This document shows, in pieces, positions 35,127-46,010 of a DNA stretch of 64,000 nucleotides (positions within the stretch are counted from its first letter, which is position 1; each line of letters opens with the position of its first letter). The notes below the pieces were generated by a model. That model saw nothing but the letters and a program-made list of their open reading frames with translations. It was not told the origin of the DNA and ran no database searches. The translations under genes and the position numbers were made by a program. The DNA comes from Blepharisma stoltei. Taxonomy: Eukaryota > Ciliophora > Heterotrichea > Heterotrichida > Blepharismidae. The DNA lies in NCBI GenBank assembly GCA_914767885.1, contig CAJZBQ010000016.1, positions 1 to 64,000 of the forward strand. Reading direction: 5' to 3'.

Positions 35127-36291
35127 TTAAGAATAAAGTAAAAGAAGGGCTGAGACCACGATAAATTCAGCTGCTTCATAAGAATCCACATCGAAGTCAG
35201 GGTCATAAACTCCTATATCAGATGCGCAGTCATCAATAACTCCTGAGCTGTAAAGAGCCCAGTCTTGCCATGCTCCCTGGACATTGTTCCAGTACAATAA
35301 TTGGTCATTCCAAATTGATTCACAGTCATAAAGAATGTCTTCTACTTTTTTAATATAAATTTATTTTCCCTAAATAATTTACAAAAAAAATCCAGCTAAA
35401 TCAAAAATTCCTTTTCCCTTAACCATAAAGAACATTAGGGTCTTGAGAATGTGCCTTGCTTCCTGAGCATTCAGTCGTATAATACTGGAATTTAGGATAA
35501 AAATTCTCATAAGTTCCTTCCAAAGGATAGCGGACAGGGCAATATCCTACAGTCGCATCAGCTCCTCCTCCGCATTGGCAAGCCAAAGTATGTGTTGCTG
35601 AAGATGTATAGGACTTATAAATGCAGCTCTGTGAGGAAACGACACATTGGTAAGGACTTGCAAGGGGGTTAGATCCGTCTACAGAGACAGTGTAGTTATC
35701 GCAGTTGTAGTAAGCGTCAATAGTGTTGGTTTCACAGTAATAAGCAGCACTGACCTTGGTGCTAATCGCTTGGCTCCAATATTGGGTGCATAATCCCAAG
35801 CTGCAGCCATAGCCAGGCTCACATTGATTCGAAGTGGAGCATTGTTTGCCTTCTGAGACAGTAGAAACACAGGTCTTTCCAGATCCACAGTAGTGGAAGC
35901 CATCACAGTGCTCGTCGACGGTGCAGGCATCTCCTTCAGCAACTGGCTTGCAACGATTGTTTACGCCGCAATCACCGCTAAAACAGTCAGCATCGACACA
36001 GCATTTGCCCCAGGTCACAAGAGTGCCGTCTCCTACACAGTTATCGGTGGAGGTAGAAGTGGTCGCAACGCACAAAGAGTCAGTCCAGGCATTGTTGTCC
36101 CCAAATTGAGCCGTGTTTGCACAATGTTCGCCCGAGGAGCAATCGTTTACAGTTACTGTGCTCGTCGTGGTCGTGACACAGTTTCCACCAGATGCTGCAG
36201 TCGAGCCACAGGAGACCGTCCTACAACTTGATGTGTCAAGACCTAGAGCAACCCCAAAGAGTGTGAGGATAAGAAATCCTAATTTGGCCAT
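35127..36291 (-). CDS. Cysteine-rich secreted, probably GPI-anchored protein 1
   Basis: Read leftward from ATG 36289-36291. Signal peptide (MAKLGFLILTLFGVALG), then a Cys-rich ectodomain of about 300 residues with EGF- or Dickkopf-like spacing (CCVDADCFSGDCG, CTVDEHCDGFHYCGSGKTC, CEPGYGCSLGLC), and a short hydrophobic C-terminus (AAEFIVVSALLLLYS) with no tail, typical of a GPI signal. One 88-bp insert near the 3' end is removable in frame. It is a paralogue of the next gene (36914-37978), same strand, same signal peptide and a shared upstream motif. Higher GC than its surroundings. Function unknown, likely cell surface. Confidence 0.8.
35336..35423. mobile_element. Short IES in Cys-rich gene 1 (9-bp repeat)
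   Basis: 88 bp of AT-rich DNA between CATAAAGAA copies (35327-35335, 35424-35432). Loss of the insert and one repeat joins DPNVLYDCESIW, which aligns with DISTLYSCQSIW of the uninterrupted paralogue. The 9-bp repeat contains TA. Confidence 0.85.
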
Positions 36292-36314
36292 TTGAAAATT
36301 ATTGGCCTTATTTT
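36292..36314 (-). promoter_or_regulatory. Conserved upstream motif of Cys-rich gene 1
   Basis: Immediately before the ATG the coding strand reads AATAAGGCCAATAATTTTCA, and the same 20 bases precede the paralogue's ATG. Upstream of it the two flanks differ, so the block may be a promoter or 5' UTR signal kept by selection, or simply the edge of the duplication. Confidence 0.5.
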
Positions 36315-36913
36315 CTTGTAAGAGATAAAGTAGAAGAAAGATAAGGAATTTAAAGTTGGCTGATGAGGGTTTGAGGTATTTTGAGGAAAGGAATAGGATT
36401 TTCAGGCAAAAAGGCTGGGAAAGAGAAGGAAGGGAAATTACGTTAAAAAATGATGCGCGGTCTGGAGGAAATTGTGAGCTACAAATTGGCTAGCTTTTGG
36501 GTTTCAATAGAAATTATGGAAATATTGATACAAAGTGATGGAATTTTTGTAATACTGGGTAAACAGATTGCTGAAAAGTAGCCACTGAAGGCCACCCAAT
36601 CCTGAATTAAATATGAAATTTTTTCGCTGAAGCATTTAATATTTTTGCTTCAAGCTCAGTTCTTATTCTATTGGCATTTTATAATAATTCCTATAAATAC
36701 CCCTACAAATCTATTCAGTATTATTTGCAGAGGCAGGATTGCTTTAATCTTTTTAAAATAAATCTAGAAAGTAAAATGGATAAGTCATCAGTTAAACATG
36801 AATTTTAAAATTAATAGGCATAAAATAAGTTTTAATTATTATTTAATAAATTTTATTTCAAATTTTTGGATTTTTGAGTAGAAAATGATTATTTGAAATA
36901 ATTTTTAACTAAT
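36315..36913. other. Intergenic between the Cys-rich paralogues
   Basis: About 600 bp, AT-rich. The first 200 bp hold purine-rich tracts (AGAAGAAAGATAAGG, GAGAAGGAAGGG). No gene or mobile element recognised. Confidence 0.45.
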
Positions 36914-37978
36914 CTAATTTAAATAAAGGATAATTGCGCTTACAACAAAATATCCAGCGGATTCATAAGCATCCATATCATAAGCAGGGTCGAAAAGGTC
37001 CAGATCTAAAGCACAACTGTCGATAACTCCTGAGTGGTAAAGAGGCCAATAAGTGTAAAATGCTTGGACCCAGGTGTAAAAGTTCTTTTGGTCCCTCCAA
37101 ATAGACTGACAGCTGTACAGAGTTGAAATATCTGTGCTGTGCGCTTTTGCTCCTGAACATACTGAAGTATAATATTGCATCCTTGGGTACAATGCGTCGT
37201 CCCAGCCTAAGTTTGGATAGCTAGCACTGCAAAATCCACTTTTGGCATCTGCTCCTCCACATTGGCAAGCTGCTGTCTCCAAAGTGTCACCAGTTGTGAT
37301 TGATTTCCACGAGCAAGTGTCTGGCACAGTGCATGGAAAATTATCAATAGTCTCTCCTGTAGAAGTCCAAACAGTTATAGCGTCGCATTTATTGTATTTA
37401 TCTCTATAATTTGTCTTGCAAAACTTGTCATCGCTCGCAAGGGTTCCTATATCTAAACTCCAATACTGGGTGCAGTATCCATAGCTGCAGCCAAACCCTG
37501 GGTTGCACATATTATCATAGCTGCATACAGAATTTTCTGATAATGTGGGTGTGCAAACCCCAGACCCGCAGTAATGAAAAGCGTCACAGTGTTCGTCAGC
37601 TGTGCAAGTTCCACCTTCTAGGACTGGGTCACACCGGTCGTCACTTGTGCAGTTGTGGCTGTAGCAGTCTTTGTCTCTGCAGCAACGATCCCAGGTTACA
37701 AGGGTGTGCTTGCCTGGACATTCTTTTTCGGTAGCGTTTACTATAGGTGTTGTTTGGCAGACTGCATTGGCCCACCCGCTCCTGTCTTCAAATTGGGCTG
37801 TATTGCTGCAATAGTCGCTTGATGGGCATGGGCTGACAGTTATGTCAGTTGATGAGGCTGTGACACAATTTCCGCCAGTAGAAGCTTCGCTACCACAAGA
37901 AATTAACCTACAACTTGATGTGTCTAGAGCAATAGCAAAACCTAAGAAGGAAAGTATGAGAAATCCAAATTTTGCCAT
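36914..37978 (-). CDS. Cysteine-rich secreted, probably GPI-anchored protein 2
   Basis: 354 residues in one uninterrupted frame from ATG 37976-37978. Signal peptide MAKFGFLILSFLGFAIA. The Cys pattern matches protein 1 (CCRDKDCYSHNC, CTADEHCDAFHYCGSGVC, CNPGFGCSYGYC, CQCGGADAKSGFC). The C-terminus is a short hydrophobic segment (AGYFVVSAIILYLN), likely a GPI signal. It serves as the insert-free control for the 88-bp IES in protein 1. Family beyond this pair not recognised. Confidence 0.85.
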   Translation of the reverse strand: MAKFGFLILSFLGFAIALDTSSCRLISCGSEASTGGNCVTASSTDITVSPCPSSDYCSNTAQFEDRSGWANAVCQTTPIVNATEKECPGKHTLVTWDRCCRDKDCYSHNCTSDDRCDPVLEGGTCTADEHCDAFHYCGSGVCTPTLSENSVCSYDNMCNPGFGCSYGYCTQYWSLDIGTLASDDKFCKTNYRDKYNKCDAITVWTSTGETIDNFPCTVPDTCSWKSITTGDTLETAACQCGGADAKSGFCSASYPNLGWDDALYPRMQYYTSVCSGAKAHSTDISTLYSCQSIWRDQKNFYTWVQAFYTYWPLYHSGVIDSCALDLDLFDPAYDMDAYESAGYFVVSAIILYLN

Positions 37979-38001
37979 TTGAAAATTATTGGCCTTATTT
38001 C
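37979..38001 (-). promoter_or_regulatory. Conserved upstream motif of Cys-rich gene 2
   Basis: Same AATAAGGCCAATAATTTTCA block directly upstream of the ATG as at 36292. See that entry for the reading. Confidence 0.5.
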
Positions 38002-38982
38002 ATTTAAGTCATAAGGAGTAAGGGATTGGAATTGGATATTTAAAAGATAGATGGATAGTGGAGGAAATTATTTAAATGGAAAAATAAAGGTGAGTGATTA
38101 ATAAAAGTGCGCCTTTTTAAAAAGAATTTTAAACAAGAGCAGTTTATGGTTTGTTTTAGAAAATACTTATTAATGATCAAATATTATTTTAGCTATGAAT
38201 CATGAAGCATTTTGAAGCTGCTCAAAAATCATTTTAGATTTATAATTTTCTTTTGCTCTAAATGTTTTAGAATTTCCTTATTTCCATTAAAAATTCAAAT
38301 TTAAAATGATATGCAGTTCAACCAAAGAAATACCTTCAGATATATTCTTTGAGATAAATTGGCTAGCAAATTAATCTATACAAAAAAATATCGGCTAAAT
38401 CCTAAAATTTTAAATAAGTCTAAAGTATCAGTATTTTCTCATTAAGTTTTAATTAATAAGCTTAACCTAAAAGCTATAGAATAATTTAAATCATCAGACG
38501 AAAATTCAAAGTCAATCTCTTATTCATTGCCTTTTCCATTATCTAGAATAGAAACTTTCCATATAAATATGCTATATAATTTAAATAAAATGTATCATTT
38601 CTTCAATTTGGATCAAGCTTGGAAGAAAATTCCTCTTCAGATTATCTTTAACTTAGGCAGACAAACTAATTGAAAGATGGCATATTTAGCTAAATCCACC
38701 TTATTCACTTCTTTCATTGACTCGACAAGAGAGTGGTGGACTGGAATACTTTTCATTAAGCAAACCCAGTATCAGGAAGAAGCTATAGTCTATAATTAGA
38801 CACTCACAATAATCATCACTGTATCCTCCTGAGTTTTTATTCGAAGATATATTACATTTATATTAATTATCTATTATAAAACCTTCATTTTCCTCCTTTA
38901 TTTCAATCAGTCCATGCAAAATCTTATTTAATTTCTGATTATTTTTTCCTATTAAGACTTCAGCAGCTTTTAGAATTTCTAA
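38002..38982. other. Intergenic, nothing recognised
   Basis: About 980 bp of AT-rich DNA upstream of Cys-rich gene 2, running to a family A MITE. No frame of useful length with TGA as Trp. Confidence 0.45.
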
Positions 38983-39253
38983 CTAGCCCCTCCGTTAGCG
39001 AACAAAACCATCAGAAAATTCCCTTTTTTCCCAAAAAATCCAACTTCCGTGAGCGAAAAAAAAAATTTTTGAATTATAAGTGATAATTTGCATAATAAAG
39101 CATTGAGCTAATTTTGTTTAATTTTAACAAATTGCGTTTTAAAACATAAAATTTGCAAATTAAATTAATTTGCAATTATTGCGATGTGGGATTTTTTTTA
39201 AATAAAGTTTAACCCCCCTCCGTGATTTTTTTGTTCTCTCATGGAGGGGGGAG
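38983..39253 (+). mobile_element. Family A MITE beside importin pseudogene
   Basis: 271 bp between TAA repeats (38980-38982, 39254-39256). Left pair CCCCTCCGTTAGCGAACAAA and ACTTCCGTGAGCGAAAAA; shortened body; right hairpin CCCCTCCGTGATTTTTTTGT then CTCTCATGGAGGGG. Confidence 0.75.
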
Positions 39254-39499
39254 TAAGTAAAACTGAATTTTTACTATTTCAACTGAAATATTGAATTTGA
39301 ATAAGCATAAAAGTGCTTGAAAAATGGTATCACAAATAGTAGAGTTTATGAATAATTTGTAAAACTAAATCTAGGCCCATTATTTATAATTCACTTAGCT
39401 TGATCAGAGCCACAAACTGTTGAAAGATTGCAAAATACTCAGATGGCTTCATTTATGATGTTTTATTCATCTTTTTTTAATTTATATCTGAATTTTTCA

Positions 39500-40664
39500 A
39501 AAAAATTTAAATTTATTAAGTAGCTAAAATATACATTGCTATCTCTAACTATATTTGATAGCACTCAGTATGCATTTTTTCTTATTATTTCAAATTTGCT
39601 GTCCATAAATTCAATTATTTTTATCAATAATCGCGTATTTATTACAAAATCTGGCTTACACTTTCCGTTATATAGTTTCCGATGTTTTGCAATGCAAATA
39701 AGCTAATTTCCGCCTTTGGGTTGTCTAGCGAAAATACCATTCTATCTAAAAGTTCAGTATCAAAATAAAGCTTCATATTAGAGATGCCTATCGTTGCCCT
39801 AGAATGCTAGTCTAATGCTTCTACTAAAATATCATCATCAAGTGTATAGGGGCTTCCCCGAGATAGCCCTGTAAGGGCTGTGGACTCTGGATGGAATTCT
39901 TTGGTTGGTGGAACCAGCAAGTGAGTTGTTCCGACTAACGTACTGAGTTGCCCCCAGAATCCACAGCCCTTACAAGATTATTTAGGGAAAGCCCTATATT
40001 TATTATTATTTTTCTTAAAAAGGAATAAATGCTTTGGCTTTGTTAAAATCAAGATTTGTTTTTTCAAAGGTTAAACATTTTATACACCTTGTAATAGTTT
40101 TTAAATTTTCTATTGAAAATTGATTTTTATATGTGAGTTAATTCTTTGGAAATCTAATTTCTGTAATATAAAATCTCTATAAGAAATATCAGCTAAAGAA
40201 ATATTTCCGATTGCCCACATTATATGTTCAAAAGTTCTTATCGAGCAGCTTTTCTGTAATAAGTTGTTGAAAAAGTCTAGTAGTTTAAGGAAATGAGATA
40301 TTCATTGCAGGCTTTATCGCCCTCTGAGATATTTATTAAAATTCATGAAATCTCAAATGCAAGAGGCTCATCAGAGCTTGGAATTAATTGAATAAGTAAT
40401 GGCAAGACAATAGATCGAATAATTTTTTGAATAGAAACTTCTGTTGGCTAGACTGCGCATTATGAAAGCTCCAGCTAGCTGCTGATTACTTATGCTAGAG
40501 CTTATTAATTGTTTAGCGTGTTTTAAAACGTCATCTTCCGAGAGATTTGCGTTTTCTGGTTCAGTTTCTTTCAGATTGTCTTGATAATCTTGAACTGTTT
40601 GAACATTCAATATAGAAAATAATTCAGTGACACCTTCTATTTGTGGATTTTTATAAGTCTCCAT
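39500..40664 (-). pseudogene. Importin-alpha-like ARM gene, decayed
   Basis: Read leftward from ATG 40662-40664: METYKNPQIEGVTELFSIL, SSSISNQQLAGAFIMRSLANR, then broken frames with armadillo-repeat text such as SDEPLAFEISWILINISEGDKAC (needs shifts) and, near 39650-39850, FDTELLDRMVFSLDNPKAEISLFALQNIGNY. Intact relatives at 43562-45206 and 55598-58194 show the order. Several TAA/TAG stops and frame changes remain after removing the obvious MITE, so it is a pseudogene. The left edge is approximate. Confidence 0.65.
39847..39996. mobile_element. Palindromic MITE in importin pseudogene
   Basis: 150 bp, TAGGGGCTTCCCCGAG... to ...AGGGAAAGCCCTA, inside a TA duplication (39845-39846, 39997-39998). 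Inner arms GCCCTGTAAGGGCTGTGGA and TCCACAGCCCTTACAAG. Same TAG...CTA plan as the elements at 24365, 28399, 55764, 58981 and 60471. Confidence 0.8.
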
Positions 40665-41029
40665 AAGGTTTTAAGTATTAAATCTAAAACTTTATCCATA
40701 AGTTAAATTTATCTAATAAAGATTGCGCACAATTTAATAGAATTAGGAGCTTTTTTTGCATTTAAATTGAGATTTATATTTATTAAGGTATTAAGAAAGA
40801 TATTTATCATAATAATCTGTTACTCTCTCCCCCCATTTAATAACGTTCACTTTTTTGGTTCGTTATTAAATGGGTCTAACTTATTAAATATTTTAGAAAA
40901 ATATATATAAAATTTATATTAAATATCTATGAATTTTTTATATAAAAAATTTCAATTAAAGAGTTAATAATAAAAGGGCAACAGAAAGAGAAAGCGCCTT
41001 AATGAAAGCGAAAAGATAACTATTGCTAA

Positions 41030-41363
41030 CTCTCCACCCCCTCCGTGAGCGAATAAAACCATTAGAAAAATCCCTCACCCTCCGTTAGCGAATAAATTTT
41101 TTTTTTAATAGAAAAAATTTTTTATGGAAAAAATTTTTATATATAAATGATAATTATTATGAAATCTGGAGCTAATTCTGTTTAATTTTAAACAAATTAC
41201 GTTTTAAAACATAAATTCTACAAATTCAATTAATATTTGCTTTCCCAATTTTTGCGAATTAGGATTTTTTTAAATTTCGAAAAAAAAATTTTGTTTTTAT
41301 AAAAAATTTAACCCCCTTCGTAAGCGAACGAGATTTTTTTTGTTCACTCACGGAGCGGGGTAG
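41030..41363 (+). mobile_element. Family A MITE nested in family C element
   Basis: 334 bp between TAA repeats (41027-41029, 41364-41366). Paired left copies CCCCTCCGTGAGCGAATAAA and CCCTCCGTTAGCGAATAAA; right hairpin CCTTCGTAAGCGAACGAGA with TTGTTCACTCACGGAGCGGG. Confidence 0.8.
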
Positions 41364-41479
41364 TAAAGCATCAGCTTAAGATTACGCCACTATTAACTTA
41401 TTAGCTCTTATTTATTATTCTTTCCTCGATTATAATCCTTATCTTATTCTAACTACTTAAAAATTAGCAAACTATAGTA

Positions 41480-43390
41480 CCCCCCCCCCCCCCTCGTTTG
41501 TCGCATTTTCTAGTTTTTGCCATTTGTCGCATTTTCTAGTTTGTTTTATAAGAGAAAAAAAAATTTTCAGGACCTCATTTGTCGCATTTTCTAGTTTTTT
41601 TTTAAGCCAAAAAAAAAATCGGTTCAGGACCTCGCTTGTCGCATTTTCTAGTTTTTTTTTCTCTCTATAAATTCCTAAAAATTAAAATTCGTCAAGGGAT
41701 CAGTTAGTGAAATTTCATCATTTCTTCCTTCAAAATCCTTGCTCCCATTCCTCAATCCCCACAGCTTGCTTCCCCATTACCTGTTCCCATTGCTTAAGCC
41801 TCACCACTTGCCATTCACCATTCTTATTCCCCTATCTTCATGCCTATTTCCTTATTTGATAGCTTAATTTCTAGTCTTCCATATTAATTAATGGAGTTGC
41901 GCGAAACTGAGGACCAGCCGATAAAAATCCCGGCAATGATTCAAAGCATGGCCTATGGAGAGAGGCTCAATGCAAAGCAGATCAAGAGCGTCTTGCTGCT
42001 TGTGGCAAGGACATGAGCCTGACGACGATCAGGCACTACACCAACAAGTTCAATCCTGAAGAGCACACTTTAGAGCTCAGGCGGAAGCTTGTGGACCATG
42101 GACTATCGCCTCCTCCTAAGAAAATGGAATGATGGAGAGAGCATAGTCAAGAGGATCATTGACGTAGGTTTCTTTAAAAACGAAGAACTTGCGACAATCT
42201 TGGGGACTTCTAAACGGACTATTGAGCGAATTGCTGCAGACAATACTGAGAGTGAATCTGACGAAGCGGCTGGAAGAGAAGAGGCACTATCCAGATCTCC
42301 CCTAAAGCATTGAAGTGATGAAGACTTTGCTGAGGTCATTAAGGAATGTGAGAAGGATACAGGCTTTGTCAGCAAGGCAAGTTTGAGGGCCCAATTCAAA
42401 AGAAAGACAGTTGACATCAGCGAAGAACAGCTAGGAAAAGAGCTGAAGAAGAGGGGATATGTCTATAGGAAGAAGAGGGTTGTTCTACAGCTAACTGAAG
42501 CTCATAAAGAGCAGAGAATGTCCTGGGCTAGGTCTTTGATTGACTCAGATATCGCTTCATGGATCTTCAGTGATGAGTGCTATGTGCATCTCTTTCGTAA
42601 CTCTAATTTGTGCAAAGAAGGGATAAACGCAACGATTGAAGAGCCTATCAATTGAAAAACCTCAATTATGATCTGGGGAGGAATTTCTATCGTTTTTGGC
42701 AAAATGCTCTTCATAAAGAAGGAGAAGTATGCAATCAATGCCCAGGTCTATATCAGAGACATTCTCCAGGGCTATATTGAGCCTTTAGATGGAGACTACA
42801 CCTTCGTTCAGGATGGGGCAACAGCCCATACTGCAAGGCAGACTATGGAATATTGCAGAGAAAACGGGATTGATGTGAAGACTCAATCGCCGAAGAGCCC
42901 AGATCTCAATCCAATTGAGATGATCTGGGCCAATTTGAAGAGGAAAGTGGAGAAAAGAAGGCCTGACAGCAAAGCAGACTAATTGCTGCCATTCAGGAGT
43001 CATGGGACGAAAATTTCTTTTGAGGAAGTGCAAAATTCCATTCTTAAGGTGAAAAATGAAAGAGCAAGGCAGGTCATTGAAGCGCAAGGAGAATGGAGTT
43101 AATAAGCTAATTTAATCTATTCTCTAAAAAGGGGAGAGTAAAGTGGGAAGGACTCGGGCCTGCTAACCCTCTCTGCAGGCAAATGTAAGGTAAACTCCTC
43201 TATAATTACTCAATTAAATTAATCAGAAACTATTTTTTAAAAAAACTAAGATTTGCGACATCAAAAAAAAATTAAAAAAACTAGAAATTGCGACAAATGT
43301 ATTTGCACTAGAAAATGCGACAAACGAGGTCCTGTAAATTTTTTTTTCCCTTAAAAAAAAACTAGAAAATGCGACAAACGAGGGGGGGGG
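41480..43390 (+). mobile_element. Complete Tc1/mariner transposon
   Basis: 1911 bp flanked by TA (41478-41479, 43391-43392), with ends of a C run then CTCGTTTGTCGCATTTTCTA and the exact complement at the right. Each end carries four copies of the motif TTTGTCGCATTTTCTAGT in the same direction (left near 41497, 41524, 41578, 41637; right near 43245, 43280, 43307, 43361), like the transposase sites of IR/DR-type Tc1 elements but doubled. One gene inside. GC content of the gene is higher than that of host genes nearby. Confidence 0.9.
41891..43102 (+). CDS. Tc1/IS630-type transposase (DD34E)
   Basis: About 400 residues. The N-terminus has two helix-turn-helix-like parts (MSLTTIRHYTNKF; LATILGTSKRTIERIAAD). 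The catalytic core shows WIFSDECYVHLF (first Asp), IMIWGGIS, YTFVQDGATAHTA (second Asp) and SPKSPDLNPIEMIWANLK (Glu); 34 residues lie between the second Asp and the Glu, the Tc1 signature. The long frame is 42089-42982. The N-terminal and C-terminal parts (for example SFEEVQNSILKVKNERA) are in other frames. Each of the four frame changes is repaired by one added base, often in a purine run, so it may be intact in the real genome. TGA serves as Trp inside it, so it is adapted to the host code. Confidence 0.8.
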
Positions 43391-43561
43391 TACTATATAA
43401 AGACTAAATTAGGTTATATATAAATTTTATAGTAAATTTTGTTCGTTATTAAATGGGGCCTAAGAAAAAATTTTTAGGGAAAAAAAATGACAGTTTTGTT
43501 CGTTATAAATGGGTGGGGGAGTTAGAGATTAATTTGCAATAAATAAAAATAATTATGATTG

Positions 43562-45206
43562 CTAAGTCATAGAAATATCGTTACTGATATCTATATCCCT
43601 CAGTCTTTGTAAAATACTTTCAAGTATTTTATTATTTCCTATTTGAATTTTGGCATTTTCTAGTATTTCAGAATATTTTAAAATTTCTTTTGTATCCATT
43701 TGCTGAACAAATTTAAAATAATTTAAAACCCCCTCAAAGATTACATTGACATTAACAGAACCTATGAGCAGCTTTCTCAAAATTATTTCTAAAATCCCAT
43801 TCTCAATAATTCATTTAGCTTGTTCAAAATTGCAAACAGTAGAAAAATTACAAACAACCCAAATAGCTTCTTTTATCACTTCATCACTGTCAAATTCGAA
43901 TGTGTTTTTAAATTTTTCAAAAAACAATGAACTTATTAACTGGCTGAAACAAGAATTGCCAACTAAAACTATACCAATGCTAATTAAAAAATTTTCTTTT
44001 TTTAATAATATAATAATTCTCCTAAATTAAAGCTCAAATTTTAAGCTTGCTAAAAGGTATATAGATTCGACAGTACTCAATATGCCTCTCTTTTTGCAGC
44101 TTTATTATCAGAATCTATAAACTGAATTAGCTTTGGGAATAAACCTGAAGTCAATATAAAATTTCTGTCAATTTTTTCACCTGTTGAGTAATTTCCAATT
44201 GTTCTTAAAGAAAATAAAGTTATTTTGGTGTTGCTATGATCTAAAAGAGAAAGAATTTCGTATAAAAATTGACTGTTAAAGCAATTTTCAAAGTCGAAAA
44301 TTTTATCAGTTATAACAGCATAAGAATTCATTGCATCAGCCAAAGTTTCTTCATCTCGAGGATGCTTTATTATGATTTTCTGCAAAAATGGAAGAAATAA
44401 GCTGATTTTATTAGAATCTGGGAGCGGCTTAGTTGCAATTAAATTATATATGCACCATGCAATCGTTTTGATATTTCTTTCTGAGAAATCGTTTTCAAAA
44501 GTATTCAGGAAATAAATGATTTTTTGAATATAGTTCAAGCATAGCTATAGCTATAATAAGACCTAGCCAATTGACAAAAAATCAGCAATAGGCAATCTTC
44601 CAACTAGGGTAGTTTTTGTCTTTTTGCTCATGCGATCTATAGAGATACATAAGCTATATTAATTTGATAAAGTATTTCATCTCTATAAGCAGGTCCTTCC
44701 CCAGCAATATTTCCAACTGCTCACATCATCTGTTCAAAAATCCTTATTGAGCTGCTTTTTTCCAAAAAAAAGTTGAATAATTCCAACGATCTTTGAGAAA
44801 ATAAATAATCCACGCAGTTTTTATCACCAGCAGTGAAATTAGAGATAATTCATAAAACCTCACATGAAAATTGTTCATCAGAGAATGGGATTAGTTGGAT
44901 AAGGGTAGGAAGAATATTAGCTTGAATGACTTTTTGAAAAGGAACCCCAGTTTCTTTGGAGAGAAGACGACGAATTATGACAGCTCCAGTCATTTGTTGA
45001 GTGCTTATGCTAGAATTTATTAAAGTTGCAGCGTATTTGATAGAGTCATCTTCAGTGAGATTTGCCCTTTGTAATTCTGTTTGTATCAAAGAATCAGGAT
45101 AAAGCTGAAATTTTTTCACACTTAAAGTAGAAAATAGCTCAGTTACGCTTTCGACTGTATTTAGACTTTCTGGGATTTCAATTAATTTTTCAAGGTCTTG
45201 AATCAT
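43562..45206 (-). CDS. Importin-alpha-like ARM protein, cut by two IESs
   Basis: Read leftward from ATG 45204-45206 to TAG at 43562. Armadillo repeats are clear: GAVIIRRLLSKETGVPFQKV, ANILPTLIQLIPFSDEQFSC, EVLWIISNFTAGDKNCVDYL and IFEQMMWAVGNIAGEGPAYRD are the diagnostic importin-alpha ARM sequences. No basic IBB domain is visible at the N-terminus, which starts MIQDLEKLIEIPESLN, so autoinhibition may be lost. Two inserts (44533-44648 and 43972-44061) are removable in frame, giving a protein like the one at 55598-58194. Probable role: nuclear import adaptor; ciliates use distinct importin-alphas for their two nuclei, which is only a possibility here. Confidence 0.75.
43972..44061. mobile_element. 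Short IES in importin-like gene (TA)
   Basis: 90 bp between TA copies (43970-43971, 44062-44063) with inverted ends TACCAATGCTAAT and TAGCAAGC... to AAGGTA. On the coding strand excision joins REAYWVLSNLVLVGNSCFSQLI, matching REAYWVMSNLVLDSNIYFSYLI in the other copy. Confidence 0.8.
44533..44648. mobile_element. Short IES in importin-like gene (TAT)
   Basis: 116 bp between ATA copies (44530-44532, 44649-44651; TAT on the coding strand). Joining gives YQINIAYIQKIIYFLNTF, close to IQQLNIDKIAYFLYAH of the paralogue. Inverted ends not obvious; edges moderately sure. Confidence 0.6.
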
Positions 45207-45861
45207 AAATTTAATATATATAAGAAATGTTCAGAATCATGCCTATCAAAACTTAAAAATTTAAGTAGAATGTTAGCAGGATGGTAATGAAGCAGTAATG
45301 AATTTTTAGCCTAATAATTAGATTTGTTATTCTTTGTTATAACGTACTCTAGCAATTGAATCTGGTTTAAATTAGAGATGCCTATTACAACTTCAGAGGT
45401 GTTAGCCTCCTTATTCACCCGAATCGTGAGGCTAGAGACCATCTTGACTGACTACTAAAGCTTTCATACCAAGCTTCATTTGACAGACGCCGGTAGACTT
45501 GAGCAGGCTATTACTTAACTCTTATATGTATTCCTCATAGGGTTCTATATATCGGTGGACAATCGGTTTAATACTGTCTTCTAAAACACCAAGGAGAGTT
45601 ACCCTTCCTAGTGTTCCCGGCCTGGTATAGCTGATTAGTGGTGCATTGAAAAACAATGATAAAACTCTAGAGGACGTAAAAGTTTTCAGAAAAAGCATAT
45701 TCCGATACCATTATTTATTATTATAAGCAGTTGAATAAGATTATAGAAACTCTTATCTAAAATTTAGACTTATATTTATTTTAGACTGGATAAATTTTAT
45801 ACATTAATTCTTTAGGTATTTATAACTCGAGTTCCTTGCTAGTTTGTCCTTGATACTGTGC
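45207..45861. other. Intergenic with importin fragment and GC-richer block
   Basis: Around 45310-45395 the minus strand encodes EVVIGISNLNQIQLLEYVI, like the ARM text of the importin pseudogene (ATIGISNMK). It is followed by about 260 bp of GC-richer DNA (45395-45660) of SINE-like composition. Flanking repeat not found. The rest is AT-rich. Confidence 0.4.
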
Positions 45862-46010
45862 ATAGCACTGTACATATTACAGAAGAGATAATAGCAAAGT
45901 TTACTTAATTGATTTCTGGAAAGCATGCTGCGGACCTTGCGAAGAGCGTATGTAGCATCCTAAAGATATGCTTGCAAGCCATTCAGAAGTAGTGTGCAGA
46001 TTTATTATCT
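45862..46010 (+). pseudogene. Fragment of a thioredoxin-ZZ gene
   Basis: Near 45910-46000 the plus strand reads YLIDFWKACCGPCEERM, a TAG, then HPKDMLASHSE, the thioredoxin active-site region of the genes at 46624 and 51009 (YLIDFWATWCGPC...HNQDMLASHPE). No start, no ZZ part. A dead partial copy. Confidence 0.65.

Larger units (their letters stand above)
40823..43521 (-). mobile_element. Family C element containing a MITE and a Tc1 transposon
   Basis: 2699 bp between TTA repeats (40820-40822, 43522-43524). The left end is a hairpin (CCCCCCATTTAATAACG, then GGTTCGTTATTAAATGGG). The right side has two direct copies about 45 bp apart (TTTTGTTCGTTATTAAATGG, TTGTTCGTTATAAATGGG), ending GTGGGGGAG. 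It is the family A layout with another motif. Take out the nested family A MITE and Tc1 element and the host is about 450 bp. It lies between importin-like copies, outside coding sequence. Confidence 0.8.

Noticed and set aside
35893-36295. Three plus-strand ORFs antisense to Cys-rich gene 1
   Set aside because: They are mirror frames of a GC-richer, Cys-rich coding region; the minus frame has a signal peptide and a paralogue.
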